Assembly: GCF_003846135.1 (NCBI RefSeq)
Contig: NZ_RHHM01000007.1
Span: forward strand, 1 to 64,000
From: Erwinia psidii
GTDB lineage: Bacteria; Pseudomonadota; Gammaproteobacteria; Enterobacterales; Enterobacteriaceae
Length of the DNA stretch: 64,000 bases
Direction: 5' to 3'
Positions 39,063-48,339 of this stretch are shown here, piece by piece. Position numbers and translations under genes: made by a program. Positions within the stretch are counted from its first letter, which is position 1, and every line of letters begins with the position of its first letter. The notes beneath the pieces were generated by a model that saw nothing but the letters and a program-made list of their open reading frames with translations, searched no databases and had not been told where the DNA came from.

Positions 39063-39572
39063 ATGCAGACACATTTCATTCAATCTCAGCTCATTAACAA
39101 CAGCTTTCGCGCGGCACCCTCCTGTTCAGCTCAGCCTTCGACCAACGCAACAGGTTTGATAAGCGAACTTATATATAGTGAGAACCAGTTAGATATGACC
39201 CAGCTACTGCTGGTGCCTCTGCTGCAACAACGGGGAGCAGAGTCACGTTGGCAACTCTGGCTTACCCCACGGCAAAGACTCAGCCGCACCTGGCTGATAC
39301 AGTCTGGCTTACCTCTTGATAAAGTAATGCAGGTTCAATCTTCAGGGACGATTAACACCGTGGAGGCGATGATTACAGCGTTACAGACAGGTAACTACAG
39401 TGTGGTTTTAGGCTGGTTACCCAGTGATGTTTCCGTACGCGACCGTCGCAGACTCCAGAAAGCAGCCTCACATGGGCAGGCACTTGGACTAATTATGCGA
39501 CCAGATACAGAGAATTTTGCTCAATCCAGACCTCTTAATGGATTAAAAATTCAGTCTGGATTGTATCATTAA
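39063..39572 (+). CDS. sulA: SOS cell-division inhibitor SulA
   Basis: Inhibits FtsZ polymerisation during the SOS response and is removed by Lon. The ATG at 39063 was chosen because the longer frame (from 39000) would place its start upstream of the LexA box; this leaves 169 residues, the E. coli length. The conserved block is MTQLLLVPLLQQRGAESRW, LWLTPRQRLSRTWLIQSGLP, TGNYSVVLGW and the C-terminus LNGLKIQSGLYH, which is the Lon-recognition tail. The N-terminal 35 residues are poorly conserved, as usual. It is divergent from sxy and followed by ompA. Confidence 0.95.
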   Translation: MQTHFIQSQLINNSFRAAPSCSAQPSTNATGLISELIYSENQLDMTQLLLVPLLQQRGAESRWQLWLTPRQRLSRTWLIQSGLPLDKVMQVQSSGTINTVEAMITALQTGNYSVVLGWLPSDVSVRDRRRLQKAASHGQALGLIMRPDTENFAQSRPLNGLKIQSGLYH

Positions 39573-39921
39573 GTAAAAATAAGAACATTCTCATAACGGT
39601 TTTCAGGTCCGCTGAGGATAACTTCATGATTATATTATGACTCGATGTGACAATGAGTTAGCTGTGTTTTTGCCGGATCGATTTCATACAGAACCTGCCG
39701 ATAAATGTGTAGAAATGTGTCAGTAGCTCTGTTTTTTTACAGACGTGTGTCACATCATACTTGTAACTTTGCTTGTACGTTGTAGACTTTACGTCGCCAG
39801 GGTGCTCTATAATCTTCCTTTCTTGGATGAGACATAATCGAGCGTCTTAATACCCGGCGAAGGATTAATCAAAGAGCTAATTAAAGCTCATTGCCTATTT
39901 GGATGATAACGAGGCGCAAAA
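39573..39921 (+). promoter_or_regulatory. ompA promoter and leader region
   Basis: A 349-base gene-free stretch. The promoter probably lies near 39761-39820 (TTGTAACTTTGC, later TATAATC). The last 21 bases, GATGATAACGAGGCGCAAAA before the ATG, match the E. coli ompA ribosome-binding region, the target of the MicA small RNA. A MicA gene is not in this window. The long leader suggests the mRNA-stabilising 5' hairpins known from E. coli ompA, which I did not fold. Confidence 0.6.
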
Positions 39922-40989
39922 ATGAAAAAGACAGCTATCGCAATTGCAGTGGCACTGGCTGGCTTCGCTACAGTAGCGCAGGCCGCCCCTAAAGATAACA
40001 CTTGGTATACTGGTGCAAAACTGGGCTGGTCTCAGTATCACGACACTGGCTACTATGGTAACAGTTATACCAACAACGACGGCCCAACGCATGAAAGCCA
40101 ACTCGGCGCAGGTGCATTTGGTGGCTATCAGGCTAACCAGTACCTCGGCTTCGAACTGGGCTATGACTGGTTAGGCCGTATGCCTTACAAAGGCAACAAT
40201 GTCAATGGCGCTTTCAAAGCACAGGGCATTCAGCTGGCTGCTAAACTGAGCTACCCAATCATGGATGACCTGGACGTGTATACTCGTTTAGGCGGTATGG
40301 TATGGCGCGCTGATTCTACTCAGAACAACAACGGCATCCGCATTTCTGACCACGACACCGGCGTTTCTCCGCTGGCAGCCGTTGGTGTTGAGTACGCGCT
40401 GACCAAAAACTGGGCGACCCGTCTGGATTACCAGTGGGTTAACAACATCGGTGATGCAAACACCGTTGGTACCCGTCCAGACAATGGCATGCTGAGCCTT
40501 GGTGTATCCTACCGTTTCGGTCAGGATGATGTTGTTGCTCCGGCACCAGCTCCGGCTCCGGCTCCGGCTCCAGTTGTTGAAACCAAGCGTTTCACCCTGC
40601 GTTCCGACGTTCTGTTCAACTTCAATAAAGCTACGTTGAAGCCAGAAGGCCAGCAGGCTCTGGATCAGCTGTATACCCAGCTGAGCTCTCTGGATCCTAA
40701 AGATGGTTCTGTAATCGTTCTGGGCTATTCCGATCGCATCGGTTCAGAGCAATACAACCAGAAGCTGTCTGAGAAACGTGCTCAGTCTGTTGTTGACTAT
40801 CTCGTTTCTAAAGGTATCCCTTCTAACAAAATCTCTGCACGTGGCATGGGCAAATCTAACCCAGTTACTGGAAACACCTGTGACAGCGTGAAAGGCCGTA
40901 AAGCCCTGATCGATTGCCTGGCTCCAGATCGTCGTGTAGAAATTCAGGTTAAAGGTATCAAAGACGTAGTAACACAGCCTCAGGGCTAA
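39922..40989 (+). CDS. ompA: Outer membrane protein OmpA
   Basis: The major outer-membrane porin-like protein, 355 residues. The signal peptide [20 protein letters not shown] is cleaved after AQA. The N-terminal eight-stranded barrel includes [18 protein letters not shown] and [20 protein letters not shown] hinge of repeated Ala-Pro precedes the periplasmic OmpA domain, whose peptidoglycan-binding Asp and Arg are in [20 protein letters not shown] and [10 protein letters not shown]. Cys residues in GNTCDSVKG and DCLAP form the usual disulfide. Surface loop 1 ([15 protein letters not shown]) and loop 3 differ from E. coli, as expected for phage-exposed loops. Codon use is typical of a highly expressed gene. 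Confidence 0.98.
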   Translation: MKKTAIAIAVALAGFATVAQAAPKDNTWYTGAKLGWSQYHDTGYYGNSYTNNDGPTHESQLGAGAFGGYQANQYLGFELGYDWLGRMPYKGNNVNGAFKAQGIQLAAKLSYPIMDDLDVYTRLGGMVWRADSTQNNNGIRISDHDTGVSPLAAVGVEYALTKNWATRLDYQWVNNIGDANTVGTRPDNGMLSLGVSYRFGQDDVVAPAPAPAPAPAPVVETKRFTLRSDVLFNFNKATLKPEGQQALDQLYTQLSSLDPKDGSVIVLGYSDRIGSEQYNQKLSEKRAQSVVDYLVSKGIPSNKISARGMGKSNPVTGNTCDSVKGRKALIDCLAPDRRVEIQVKGIKDVVTQPQG

Positions 40990-41033
40990 TTACGTTGATA
41001 CATAATAGCCCGCATGTTAAGGAATTTTATTCT

Positions 41034-41108
41034 TACAGCGGGCCGTTAAAAATACAGGCGCAGAGAATGTTTATCGCTTATCCAGTGAATAAACCTTTGT
41101 GCCTGTAG
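41034..41108. terminator. Possible ompA 3' hairpins
   Basis: TACAGGC at 41052 pairs with GCCTGTA at 41101 across a long loop, and AGCCCGC just after the ompA stop pairs with AGCGGGC near 41038. Neither has a strong T tract, so the exact termination point is unclear. Confidence 0.3.
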
Positions 41109-41213
41109 ATTATTTGTCTTATCAGTAAATGTAATACCGTTTCATTTCCTCTGACTGCCATAGGTTATTCCTCATCCAGTCAGATATCGTATTGAGTCGG
41201 CCTTCTCAGCCAG

Positions 41214-41678
41214 CTATCTTTCCTGGTCTGGCTTCCCTAATATCGCTTTCAAATCCTGTTTCAAAGAATTCATCTGACTGGCGTACTTTTCTTTGTGTTC
41301 AGCATCTTCTATCAGCTGAACAATGGTTTCAGACAATGTGCTGTCCCGGCGCTGTGCCAGAGCCGCCAGTCGCTGCCACACCAGATACTCCAGATCGATA
41401 GACTTTTTTCGTGTGTGCTGATGTTCAGCATTAAAGTGGCGCTTACGTCTGGCACGAATGGTTTGTTTCATGCGATTTTGCAGGGCTGGATTTATATGAC
41501 GTGCAATCCATCGCAGCACCTCGACGGGACGATTCTCCATGGCCAGTAATTCATCCACTGCCACCTGAGCAGCGCTAAACTCCAGGTAGCGCGTAATCAT
41601 TTCACCCTCCCGGTGTTTTTTAACCAGATATTTCCATTTCCACCCACTTTCAAGATTTTCCAGCTGCTGATATTTCAT
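41214..41678 (-). CDS. matP: Ter macrodomain protein MatP
   Basis: A 154-residue DNA-binding protein that binds matS sites and organises the terminus macrodomain. It has an N-terminal four-helix region ([20 protein letters not shown]), the [20 protein letters not shown] basic segment, a ribbon-helix-helix ([20 protein letters not shown]) and a C-terminal coiled coil ([20 protein letters not shown]). It is divergent from the Lon-like protease gene, as in E. coli. No perfect matS site was found in the window. Confidence 0.95.
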   Translation of the reverse strand: MKYQQLENLESGWKWKYLVKKHREGEMITRYLEFSAAQVAVDELLAMENRPVEVLRWIARHINPALQNRMKQTIRARRKRHFNAEHQHTRKKSIDLEYLVWQRLAALAQRRDSTLSETIVQLIEDAEHKEKYASQMNSLKQDLKAILGKPDQER

Positions 41679-41774
41679 CGGAATCTCATGTTATTAACTG
41701 ACCTACCCAGAATAACAGCTTTTCTGACGCTGCCGCATTGAAAACCATCCTGCGCATGAAACGACAGGGAGTGC

Positions 41775-43604
41775 ATGTCTGCGATGCTTAACAGAGCAAA
41801 ATCCAGTATAATATCCGTTTTTACTCAATTCAGAAAAAATACGATAACTTTGACCAACAACCGACTGGAATGGCGCGCCTTACAGCCCGATACTGATGAT
41901 ATTCAGCCCCTTTTCTCGCAGGTACCTGACGACAACTCCAGTTGCTTTGCTTCAGTGCAACCACGTCTGTTCAACGGTCTGAATCTGCTACTGCAAACGA
42001 CGGCGAAACTTCCACTCATGCTGATCAGATCGGCTGAAAATGCTGAATATTTTTCCCGGATAAAAGAAATCATGGAGGAAATTTCAGCAGAAGATGAGGC
42101 AGAACTGTTCGGTGGACACTATCAGATTGACGGTATGTCGGTAACCTGGCGTCCCGTTGCATCCGTACAGGACAATTTCGCCAGCGAGGGAGGCATTCAC
42201 TATGCTGACTGGATTGAAGCTGAGCAGCTTTTTGGCTGTGTACGTCGGTATGAACAAACACTGACCTTACAACCGGGGTTGCTTCATCAGGCAAATGGCG
42301 GAACCCTGATGCTCTCTTTGCGTACTCTGCTGGCGCAACCGTTACTATGGCTAAGGCTTAGGAAAATTCTGCTAACACAACAGTATGACTGGTATTCTCC
42401 TGATGAAACCCGACCATTACCTGTCGCTATCCCCCCCATGCCCATGCAATTTCGTCTGGTATTGGCAGGTGAACGTGATGCTCTCGCCGATTTCCAGGAA
42501 ATGGAGCCTGACCTTTCAATGCAGGCACTCTACTCAGAATTTGAAGAAAGCCTCCAGATCGGTGACGGAGAGGATTTCAGCCTGTGGGTGAAATGGGTAC
42601 GGTTAGTGGCAATAAAGGAAGGAATATCTGCTATTGCCGATGACACATGGCCAGTGCTGATCTGCGAAGGAGCCAGATATACAGGCGATCAGGATATCTT
42701 GCCACTTTGTCCTGTATGGCTAAGTCACCAGCTACAGGAAGCGCTGATGTACAGCCCTGATGACAGCCTGAATGGCGAGCATATGCAAAATGCCCTGGAA
42801 ACCCGCGAGTGGCGGGAAGGTTTCCTTGCTGATCGAGTACGTGACGAAATATTACTGGACCAGGTTCTTATCGAGACAGAAGGTGAAATGATTGGGCAAA
42901 TCAATGCGCTTTCAGTTATTGAATTCCCCGGACATCCCCGCGCCTTCGGTGAACCCTCCCGTCTCAGCTGCGTAGTACATGTTGGTGATGGTGAATTTAC
43001 CGATGTTGAGCGTAAAGCCGAACTGGGCGGCAATATTCATGCGAAAGGCATGATGATTATGCAGGCCTGGTTAATTGCCGAACTGGAGCTTGAACAGCAG
43101 CTTCCTTTTTCCGCTTCGCTGGTCTTTGAGCAATCTTATTCCGAACTGGATGGCGACAGTGCCTCACTGGCCGGGCTTTGCGCTTTAATCAGTGCTCTGG
43201 CATCTCAGCCTGTCAGCCAGCAAATTGCTGTGACGGGTTCGGTCGACCAGTTTGGTCGGGTACAGGCTGTAGGCGGCCTTAATGAGAAAATTGAAGGCTT
43301 TTTCCATATCTGTAACCAGCGCACTCTTAGCGGAAAGCAGGGTGTGATCATTCCACTCGCCAACGTGCGCCATCTCTCCCTGAATAAGGACGTGGTTAAC
43401 GCAGTTCGCGAAGAAAAATTCCATATCTGGGCAGTCAGTAGTATTGATGAAGCGTTGCCTTTACTTACCGGTGTCGAGTGGGATAAAGAAAACGCGCCTT
43501 GCCTGCTCCGTTCTATTCAGGAGCGTATTGCGCAAATTACTCAGCAGGATCGGCATCAACATGCCTGGCCACTGCGCTGGCTTAACTGGTTCAACCAGAA
43601 TTAA
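41775..43604 (+). CDS. ycbZ: Lon-like protease LonH (YcbZ)
   Basis: ATP-independent-looking Lon-family protease, 609 residues as an open frame. The C-terminal Lon protease domain has the catalytic Ser in DGDSASLAGLCALISALA and the Lys in GGLNEKIEGFFHICNQ. FPGHPRAFGEPSRLSCVVHV and GGNIHAKGMMIMQAWL are family signatures. The start is uncertain: E. coli YcbZ begins MTITKLAWRDL, which aligns with LTNNRLEWRAL here, so a TTG at 41850 may be the true start. A TATAAT at 41807 inside the extra 25 residues supports that. It is upstream of fabA, as in E. coli. Confidence 0.9.
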   Translation: MSAMLNRAKSSIISVFTQFRKNTITLTNNRLEWRALQPDTDDIQPLFSQVPDDNSSCFASVQPRLFNGLNLLLQTTAKLPLMLIRSAENAEYFSRIKEIMEEISAEDEAELFGGHYQIDGMSVTWRPVASVQDNFASEGGIHYADWIEAEQLFGCVRRYEQTLTLQPGLLHQANGGTLMLSLRTLLAQPLLWLRLRKILLTQQYDWYSPDETRPLPVAIPPMPMQFRLVLAGERDALADFQEMEPDLSMQALYSEFEESLQIGDGEDFSLWVKWVRLVAIKEGISAIADDTWPVLICEGARYTGDQDILPLCPVWLSHQLQEALMYSPDDSLNGEHMQNALETREWREGFLADRVRDEILLDQVLIETEGEMIGQINALSVIEFPGHPRAFGEPSRLSCVVHVGDGEFTDVERKAELGGNIHAKGMMIMQAWLIAELELEQQLPFSASLVFEQSYSELDGDSASLAGLCALISALASQPVSQQIAVTGSVDQFGRVQAVGGLNEKIEGFFHICNQRTLSGKQGVIIPLANVRHLSLNKDVVNAVREEKFHIWAVSSIDEALPLLTGVEWDKENAPCLLRSIQERIAQITQQDRHQHAWPLRWLNWFNQN

Positions 43605-43616
43605 CCTGACTTGTTC

Positions 43617-43634
43617 AGCTTACACCTGTAAGTT
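43617..43634 (+). promoter_or_regulatory. FabR operator in the fabA promoter
   Basis: AGCTTACACCTGTAAGTT is an imperfect palindrome. It matches the E. coli fabA FabR site (AGCGTACA-N2-TGT-N2-GCT type) both in sequence and in its GTTC and GAATCC-GTGC flanks. It lies 38-55 bases before the fabA start. Confidence 0.65.
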
Positions 43635-43671
43635 AGAATCCGTGCTTCATTAAATAAGGCTTATTGAAAAC

Positions 43672-44190
43672 ATGGTAGATAAACGCGACTCCTATACAAA
43701 AGAAGACCTGATTGCATCTGGTCAGGGTAAACTTTTCGGCGCTGAAGGCCCACCACTGCCAGCCGGAAACATGCTAATGATGGACCGTGTAATAAAAATG
43801 ACCGAAGACGGTGGTAATTTCGGAAAAGGCTTTGTGGAAGCAGAACTGGATATCAATCCAGACCTGTGGTTTTTCAGCTGCCATTTTATTAACGATCCTG
43901 TAATGCCAGGCTGTCTTGGTCTTGATGCCATGTGGCAACTGGTCGGTTTCTATCTGGGCTGGTTGGGCGCGGTAGGTAAAGGCCGTGCGCTGGGCGTGGG
44001 CGAAGTGAAGTTCAGCGGCCAGATTCTGCCAGACGCGAAAAAAGTTTCATATCGCATTCATTTCAAGCGTGTGATTAACCGCAAGCTGGTGATGGGTGTG
44101 GCAGACGGCGAAGTGCTGGTTGATGGTAAAGTGATTTACACCGCCAGCGACCTGAAAGTCGGCCTGTTTAAAGATACCGCAGCTTTCTGA
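43672..44190 (+). CDS. fabA: 3-hydroxydecanoyl-ACP dehydratase/isomerase FabA
   Basis: Cytoplasmic hot-dog-fold enzyme of 172 residues that dehydrates 3-hydroxydecanoyl-ACP and isomerises the trans-2 to the cis-3 product, starting unsaturated fatty acid synthesis. The catalytic pair is H71 ([14 protein letters not shown]) and D85 ([12 protein letters not shown]). Length and sequence are those of E. coli. The FabR site upstream points to unsaturated-fatty-acid control. A strong terminator follows, and it converges on rmf. Confidence 0.98.
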   Translation: MVDKRDSYTKEDLIASGQGKLFGAEGPPLPAGNMLMMDRVIKMTEDGGNFGKGFVEAELDINPDLWFFSCHFINDPVMPGCLGLDAMWQLVGFYLGWLGAVGKGRALGVGEVKFSGQILPDAKKVSYRIHFKRVINRKLVMGVADGEVLVDGKVIYTASDLKVGLFKDTAAF

Positions 44191-44206
44191 ATCCCCTTCA
44201 GACGGA

Positions 44207-44231
44207 AACCTCCGCAATGCGGAGGTTCTTC
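44207..44231 (+). terminator. Terminator of fabA
   Basis: AACCTCCGC-AAT-GCGGAGGTT, a 9-bp perfect stem, followed by CTTCCTT. Confidence 0.85.
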
Positions 44232-44239
44232 CTTATACA

Positions 44240-44272
44240 ACCTGATTTGTAGTTAAATGCTACAAATCAGGT
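44240..44272 (-). terminator. Hairpin downstream of rmf
   Basis: ACCTGATTTGTAG and CTACAAATCAGGT form a perfect 13-bp stem with a 7-base loop, beginning 20 bases after the rmf stop. There is no long T tract, so it may terminate or protect the rmf mRNA 3' end. Confidence 0.55.
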
Positions 44273-44292
44273 CATTGATATGAACAATCGGA

Positions 44293-44460
44293 TTACGTAG
44301 TAACCGTCCTGTCCTCCATGGCTTGTCGCCAGCCTCCCAACCAGTGAGACCTCGCGTCTATCATTTGATAGGGACACATCTCTTTGGAACGTCCGGTAAT
44401 TCCGGCATGGTAGCCTCTGGAGTGTGCCCGTTCGAGTCGATCTCGTTTCTGTCTCTTCAT
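44293..44460 (-). CDS. rmf: Ribosome modulation factor Rmf
   Basis: A 55-residue basic protein that dimerises 70S ribosomes to inactive 100S particles in stationary phase. The minus strand reads MKRQKRDRLERAHSRGYHAG, then TGRSKEMCPYQMIDARSHW and GGWRQAMEDRTVTT before TAA, nearly identical to E. coli Rmf in sequence and equal in length. It is convergent with fabA, as in E. coli. It is short enough to be missed by length-filtered gene calling. The roughly 200 bases upstream hold its promoter, in which I identified no operator. Confidence 0.97.
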   Translation of the reverse strand: MKRQKRDRLERAHSRGYHAGITGRSKEMCPYQMIDARSHWLGGWRQAMEDRTVTT

Positions 44461-44664
44461 CATGCCTGTAATCCCCTCTTCAGGTCAGGTGGAATCTGGT
44501 GGAAAGAAATCAGTGAATGCAATAATTGCAGACACGCATTAATTTTTAACGCCATCCGGCGTAAAAATCAATGCGCAAATTTCACGCCAATGTCACATTT
44601 TTCTGCGAAAATTGTCACCCTTTTGCCTAAAGATTGAGTATTCAATCAATAAGTGACGGTAAAA

Positions 44665-44690
44665 AACAAAAAAGCCCCTGACGGGGCAAA
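44665..44690 (-). terminator. Terminator of pqiABC
   Basis: GCCCC-TGAC-GGGGC; on the minus strand it is followed by six T. It lies about 150 bases beyond pqiC. Confidence 0.85.
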
Positions 44691-44840
44691 AAGGTGATCC
44701 AGTGATGAGCAAATGATTTTCTCGCTACGTTTATTTCCTGTCAGCACACATCTGGCAAACCCGGCGTGAGTGCTAAATATGCCCTGAAAAGGCAGCAAGT
44801 TTTTTAGGGAAGCAGGCCCCCCAAACCGCTTGTTGTTGAC

Positions 44841-45410
44841 TCACTGGCTGGCGACGTTACGGATACCATCGGCCATCTGCTGCGCCTCCTGCTGCCAACC
44901 CTGAGCCAGCGCCCTCACCAGCGCATCATAACCATCTTCCTTTTGTGGGATCGTCAGTGCAAAGGAGCGCTTAAGGATCTGCCCCTGGTGTTCCAGAACC
45001 CAGTCACCGCTGATGACCGCATGACCATCATAACGGCCATGAAAACCACTAATATTAACATTCAGCGTATCGTGCTGTTGACCCAATGGCGAGCCTGATA
45101 CCAGCCAACCGGGCAGCTGGCTGCTCAGATTGGCGATCAGCGTTTGTTGCAGTTGTTGATCGAGCGGGCTGGCCCAAAGGTTATTGCTGGCAATGACATA
45201 TTTGACATCACTGCTCTGATAAACCAGACCATTGCCAGCCAGATAATCCGGCACGGCAACATGCTGGACAAACACCGCTGGCCGCAGTCCATTATTGCTG
45301 GTGGCGACAGTGCCTTTTTGCGCTGACGGTAGCTGATACCAGGTGGTTTCTGGCGTACTGCTACAGGCTGTGAGGATAAGAGCCAGCGCAACAGGGATCC
45401 ATTTGATCAT
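44841..45410 (-). CDS. pqiC: Outer-membrane lipoprotein PqiC
   Basis: Lipoprotein of 189 residues with the lipobox LTACSS at residues 13-18, so anchored through C16. It carries an ABC-type transport auxiliary (DUF330/PqiC) domain: WYQLPSAQKG, VAVPDYLAGNGLVYQSSDV, WASPLDQQLQQTLIANLSSQ. It acts with the PqiA-PqiB needle that links inner and outer membranes for lipid traffic. It overlaps the pqiB end by 4 bases. Confidence 0.95.
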   Translation of the reverse strand: MIKWIPVALALILTACSSTPETTWYQLPSAQKGTVATSNNGLRPAVFVQHVAVPDYLAGNGLVYQSSDVKYVIASNNLWASPLDQQLQQTLIANLSSQLPGWLVSGSPLGQQHDTLNVNISGFHGRYDGHAVISGDWVLEHQGQILKRSFALTIPQKEDGYDALVRALAQGWQQEAQQMADGIRNVASQ

Positions 45411-47050
45411 TTTTTGGCCTTCTTAGGTTGTGGATCTTGTCCGGGTTTCGCTTCAAACACCAGCGCATTACTTTTACTGTTCAGCGTTCTCAATACCGGT
45501 TGCAGTTCACGCAACACCTGATCAAGCCGCTGCATATCGCCAACCATGTTGCTGTAGGCAGGAGATCCAGGCTGGAATGCCTTCATACTACTGTTCAGCT
45601 CACGCAGCGTTTTTTGCATATCTTCCGGTAGCTGTTTCATCGAGGGATTGCTGGTGATCTGATTGATATTATCCAGCGTTTTCTGCAACTCCCGCAGCGT
45701 CGCTTTACTCTGTTTCAGCGCGCCAGTTGCCTCAGTAACCATCGGATCCAGTGGCAAACTGTTAATCTTATCAAGCGTAGCCACGAGTTTCTGCTGGATC
45801 TGCGCCAGGCCACCACTGGTGGTTGGGATCAGCTCATAACCGGCAAACAATGCCGGACCATGATAAGGTTTAACGTTGTCATAAAAGTCCAGATCGACAT
45901 ACAACGAGCCAGTGATCAGGTTGGCCGATTTTAGCGAAGCACGTAGTCCGGTTTTAATTCCATCTTTCAGATGCTGTTGCATATCGAAATCTTTGCCCAG
46001 CATACTGGCAAAACGATCGGGTTCAATGCGGACAAGCACCGGAATGCGGTATTCATTATTCAAGTCCTGCGCCACCTCTTTCGAACGATAAGGAACCGCA
46101 GCAACGGTGCCAAGGCGGATGCCCCGAAACTCTACCGGTGCCCCAGGTTGCAGGCCACGGACTGAATCACTGAAGAACATCAGGAAGTCTTTATGCACGG
46201 TGTACAATGAATCCTGAATACTGCGTTGATCGTCGAACAGCTTATATTCTGCCTGATTATCAGCCGCATGGCCGAGGTCCCACCCTTCCGGTACGTCAAA
46301 ACTGACGCCACCGCTGAATAAGGTCGTCAACGATCCCATTTCCACCCTCATGCCTGAGGCAGACATATCTACGGCAATCCCGCTGTCTTTCCAGAAACGC
46401 ACGTTGGTCGTCACCAGCCGATCATAGGGCGCACTGATAAACAACTGATAAGTCATCATGCGTTTATCGGGATCGAAATGACTGGTTTCCACCGACCCAA
46501 CACGATAGCCACGAAACAATACCGGATCGCCAGCATTCAACTGTCCGGCTCTGGAACTGTCGAGAATAATATGGATGCCCTTCGCATCCAGTGGCGCAAG
46601 AGGGGGAGTATCCAGTAGCTTATATTTGTCTGGTTTATCGCCTTTATTACCGGGTTGCAGCTCAATGTAAGCCCCGGAGAGTAAAGTCCCCAGGCCGGTC
46701 ACGCCTTCACGGCCAATAGCAGGCTTGACCACCCAGAAGGCGGTGTCGCTCTTTAGCAATTTTTCCATTCCGCCATTCAGGCGGGCCTTGATTTCCACAT
46801 GGTGCAAGTCATCGGTCAGCACTGCACTTTGCACAATCCCAACGTCCACACTACGACTTTTGATGGTGGTTTTACCGCCCTCAATCCCCTCAGCATTAGT
46901 GGTGATCAGAGTGACTTCAGGTCCCTGATGGCTGAAGTGATAGAACAGGATCCATGCCCCAATCAGTACAGTGACAACAGGTATTATCCAGACTGGTGAC
47001 CAGCGTTTGATTTGATCAACCGTCGCCACACCGTGATTATTTTCCTTCAA
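45407..47050 (-). CDS. pqiB: MCE-domain trans-envelope protein PqiB
   Basis: Inner-membrane-anchored protein of about 547 residues forming a hexameric tunnel from three MCE domains. One N-terminal helix (PVWIIPVVTVLIGAWILFYH) is followed by MCE repeats beginning near EVTLITTNAEGIEGGKTTIK, GIHIILDSSRAGQLNAGDPV and YTVHKDFLMFFSDSVRGLQ. The long C-terminal coiled coil builds the needle. An ATG would be at 47083, but a TTG at 47050 has GAGGAG seven bases upstream and matches the E. coli start, so TTG is preferred; it overlaps the end of pqiA. Confidence 0.94.
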   Translation of the reverse strand: MKENNHGVATVDQIKRWSPVWIIPVVTVLIGAWILFYHFSHQGPEVTLITTNAEGIEGGKTTIKSRSVDVGIVQSAVLTDDLHHVEIKARLNGGMEKLLKSDTAFWVVKPAIGREGVTGLGTLLSGAYIELQPGNKGDKPDKYKLLDTPPLAPLDAKGIHIILDSSRAGQLNAGDPVLFRGYRVGSVETSHFDPDKRMMTYQLFISAPYDRLVTTNVRFWKDSGIAVDMSASGMRVEMGSLTTLFSGGVSFDVPEGWDLGHAADNQAEYKLFDDQRSIQDSLYTVHKDFLMFFSDSVRGLQPGAPVEFRGIRLGTVAAVPYRSKEVAQDLNNEYRIPVLVRIEPDRFASMLGKDFDMQQHLKDGIKTGLRASLKSANLITGSLYVDLDFYDNVKPYHGPALFAGYELIPTTSGGLAQIQQKLVATLDKINSLPLDPMVTEATGALKQSKATLRELQKTLDNINQITSNPSMKQLPEDMQKTLRELNSSMKAFQPGSPAYSNMVGDMQRLDQVLRELQPVLRTLNSKSNALVFEAKPGQDPQPKKAKK

Positions 47051-48311
47051 TGCTCGGCTCCTCAGGGCTTTTTTCACTGACACGATCCCAGCTCAGGCGC
47101 GGATCGAATGTCATGGCAGCAAACATAGTCAGAATGACCACCATGGCAAACAACAAAGCCCCTATCGCGGGATAAATACTCATCAGCTGTCCCATACGCA
47201 CCAGCGCAGACAGGATAGCAATGACAAAAACATCGATCATCGACCAGCGTCCAACGAACTCAACCACGTCATAAATTTTATGCATCTTATCGCTGTCCTG
47301 ATGCATTTTTCCTTTGCCGCTGGCATCCCAGCACAACCAGCCAATTGCCAACATTTTCAGTGATGGCACCATAATACTGGCGATAAAGATCACCAGCGCA
47401 ATCGGCCAGGAGCCTTCACTCCACAGCAGGATCACTCCAGCCATAATGGTTGAGGTTATTTTGTTACCCAGCGTCTCCGTAACCATAACCGGCATTAAAT
47501 TAGCCGGGATATACAACAGGAAAGAAGTCACCAGCAGTGCCAGAGTGCATTGCAGGCTGTGCCTGTGACGGATATACCCGTTAGTGGTGCAACGTGGGCA
47601 TGTGACCTGCCCGGCAACTAACACCGCGGTACAACAACGGCATGAACGCAGGCCCTGGTGCAGCCCACTCACTGCCGGGACAGGCGATACCGGCAATGCC
47701 GGCACCGGAGCGATACGCGCCCACAGAGAACGGCGATCGATGCACTGAAAAGCACGCACCTGTAACAGGCAAAAAAAGCACCACGGAATAAAACTGGTAC
47801 CAATACCAATGTCGCCATAGGCCATCAGCTTGACAAAACTGACCAGCACGCCGGCGAGAAAAATTTCTGCCATTCCCCAGTTTTTAATGCAGAAAAGCAT
47901 CTTTGCCATAACGCGTTTTATGGATAATGGCAGCCCAACCGGATTAACCAGTAACAGGATAGCCACCATACAGAGTACAGGCAGCGCCTGCACAAAGAGC
48001 ATAAACAGTGTCGCCAGACTGCTGTAATTCTCCGACACCATCACCTGCGGGATGCGCATCAGCGTGATTTCACTGCTCAGCCCGGCCACGCGCATAGTGG
48101 CGAACGGGAACAGGTTAGCCAGCACCAGCATTAACAACGCCGCAAGCGCATACGCGGTGGGGCGCATCTGTGGTTCATGCCAGCTGGCAAGCAACATGGT
48201 TTCACAACGCGGACAGTTGGCCTTACTGCCGAGCTGAAGCTCTGGCAGCTGTACCATCAGGTCACACTGTGGGCAAAGCACCCAGCGATCGGCCTGCTGT
48301 GATGAGCACAT
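47037..48311 (-). CDS. pqiA: Intermembrane transport protein PqiA
   Basis: Inner-membrane protein of 424 residues, the membrane partner of PqiB. It has two homologous halves, each with a zinc-ribbon-like Cys motif (CPQCDLMVQL and CPRCETM; CRCCTAVLV and CPRCTTNG) followed by four membrane helices (PNLMPV-type motif at IPANLMPVMVTETLG). It is the first gene of pqiABC, starting 29 bases after the uup end on the same strand. In E. coli the operon responds to SoxRS; no soxbox was identified here. Confidence 0.95.
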   Translation of the reverse strand: MCSSQQADRWVLCPQCDLMVQLPELQLGSKANCPRCETMLLASWHEPQMRPTAYALAALLMLVLANLFPFATMRVAGLSSEITLMRIPQVMVSENYSSLATLFMLFVQALPVLCMVAILLLVNPVGLPLSIKRVMAKMLFCIKNWGMAEIFLAGVLVSFVKLMAYGDIGIGTSFIPWCFFCLLQVRAFQCIDRRSLWARIAPVPALPVSPVPAVSGLHQGLRSCRCCTAVLVAGQVTCPRCTTNGYIRHRHSLQCTLALLVTSFLLYIPANLMPVMVTETLGNKITSTIMAGVILLWSEGSWPIALVIFIASIMVPSLKMLAIGWLCWDASGKGKMHQDSDKMHKIYDVVEFVGRWSMIDVFVIAILSALVRMGQLMSIYPAIGALLFAMVVILTMFAAMTFDPRLSWDRVSEKSPEEPSIEGK

Positions 48312-48339
48312 AAATGACCCCTGCTTAATAACCCTGGTA

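Noticed and set aside
39648-39660. matS site for MatP near ompA
   Set aside because: GTGACAATG matches one half only; the second half (AGTT in place of TCAC) does not fit.
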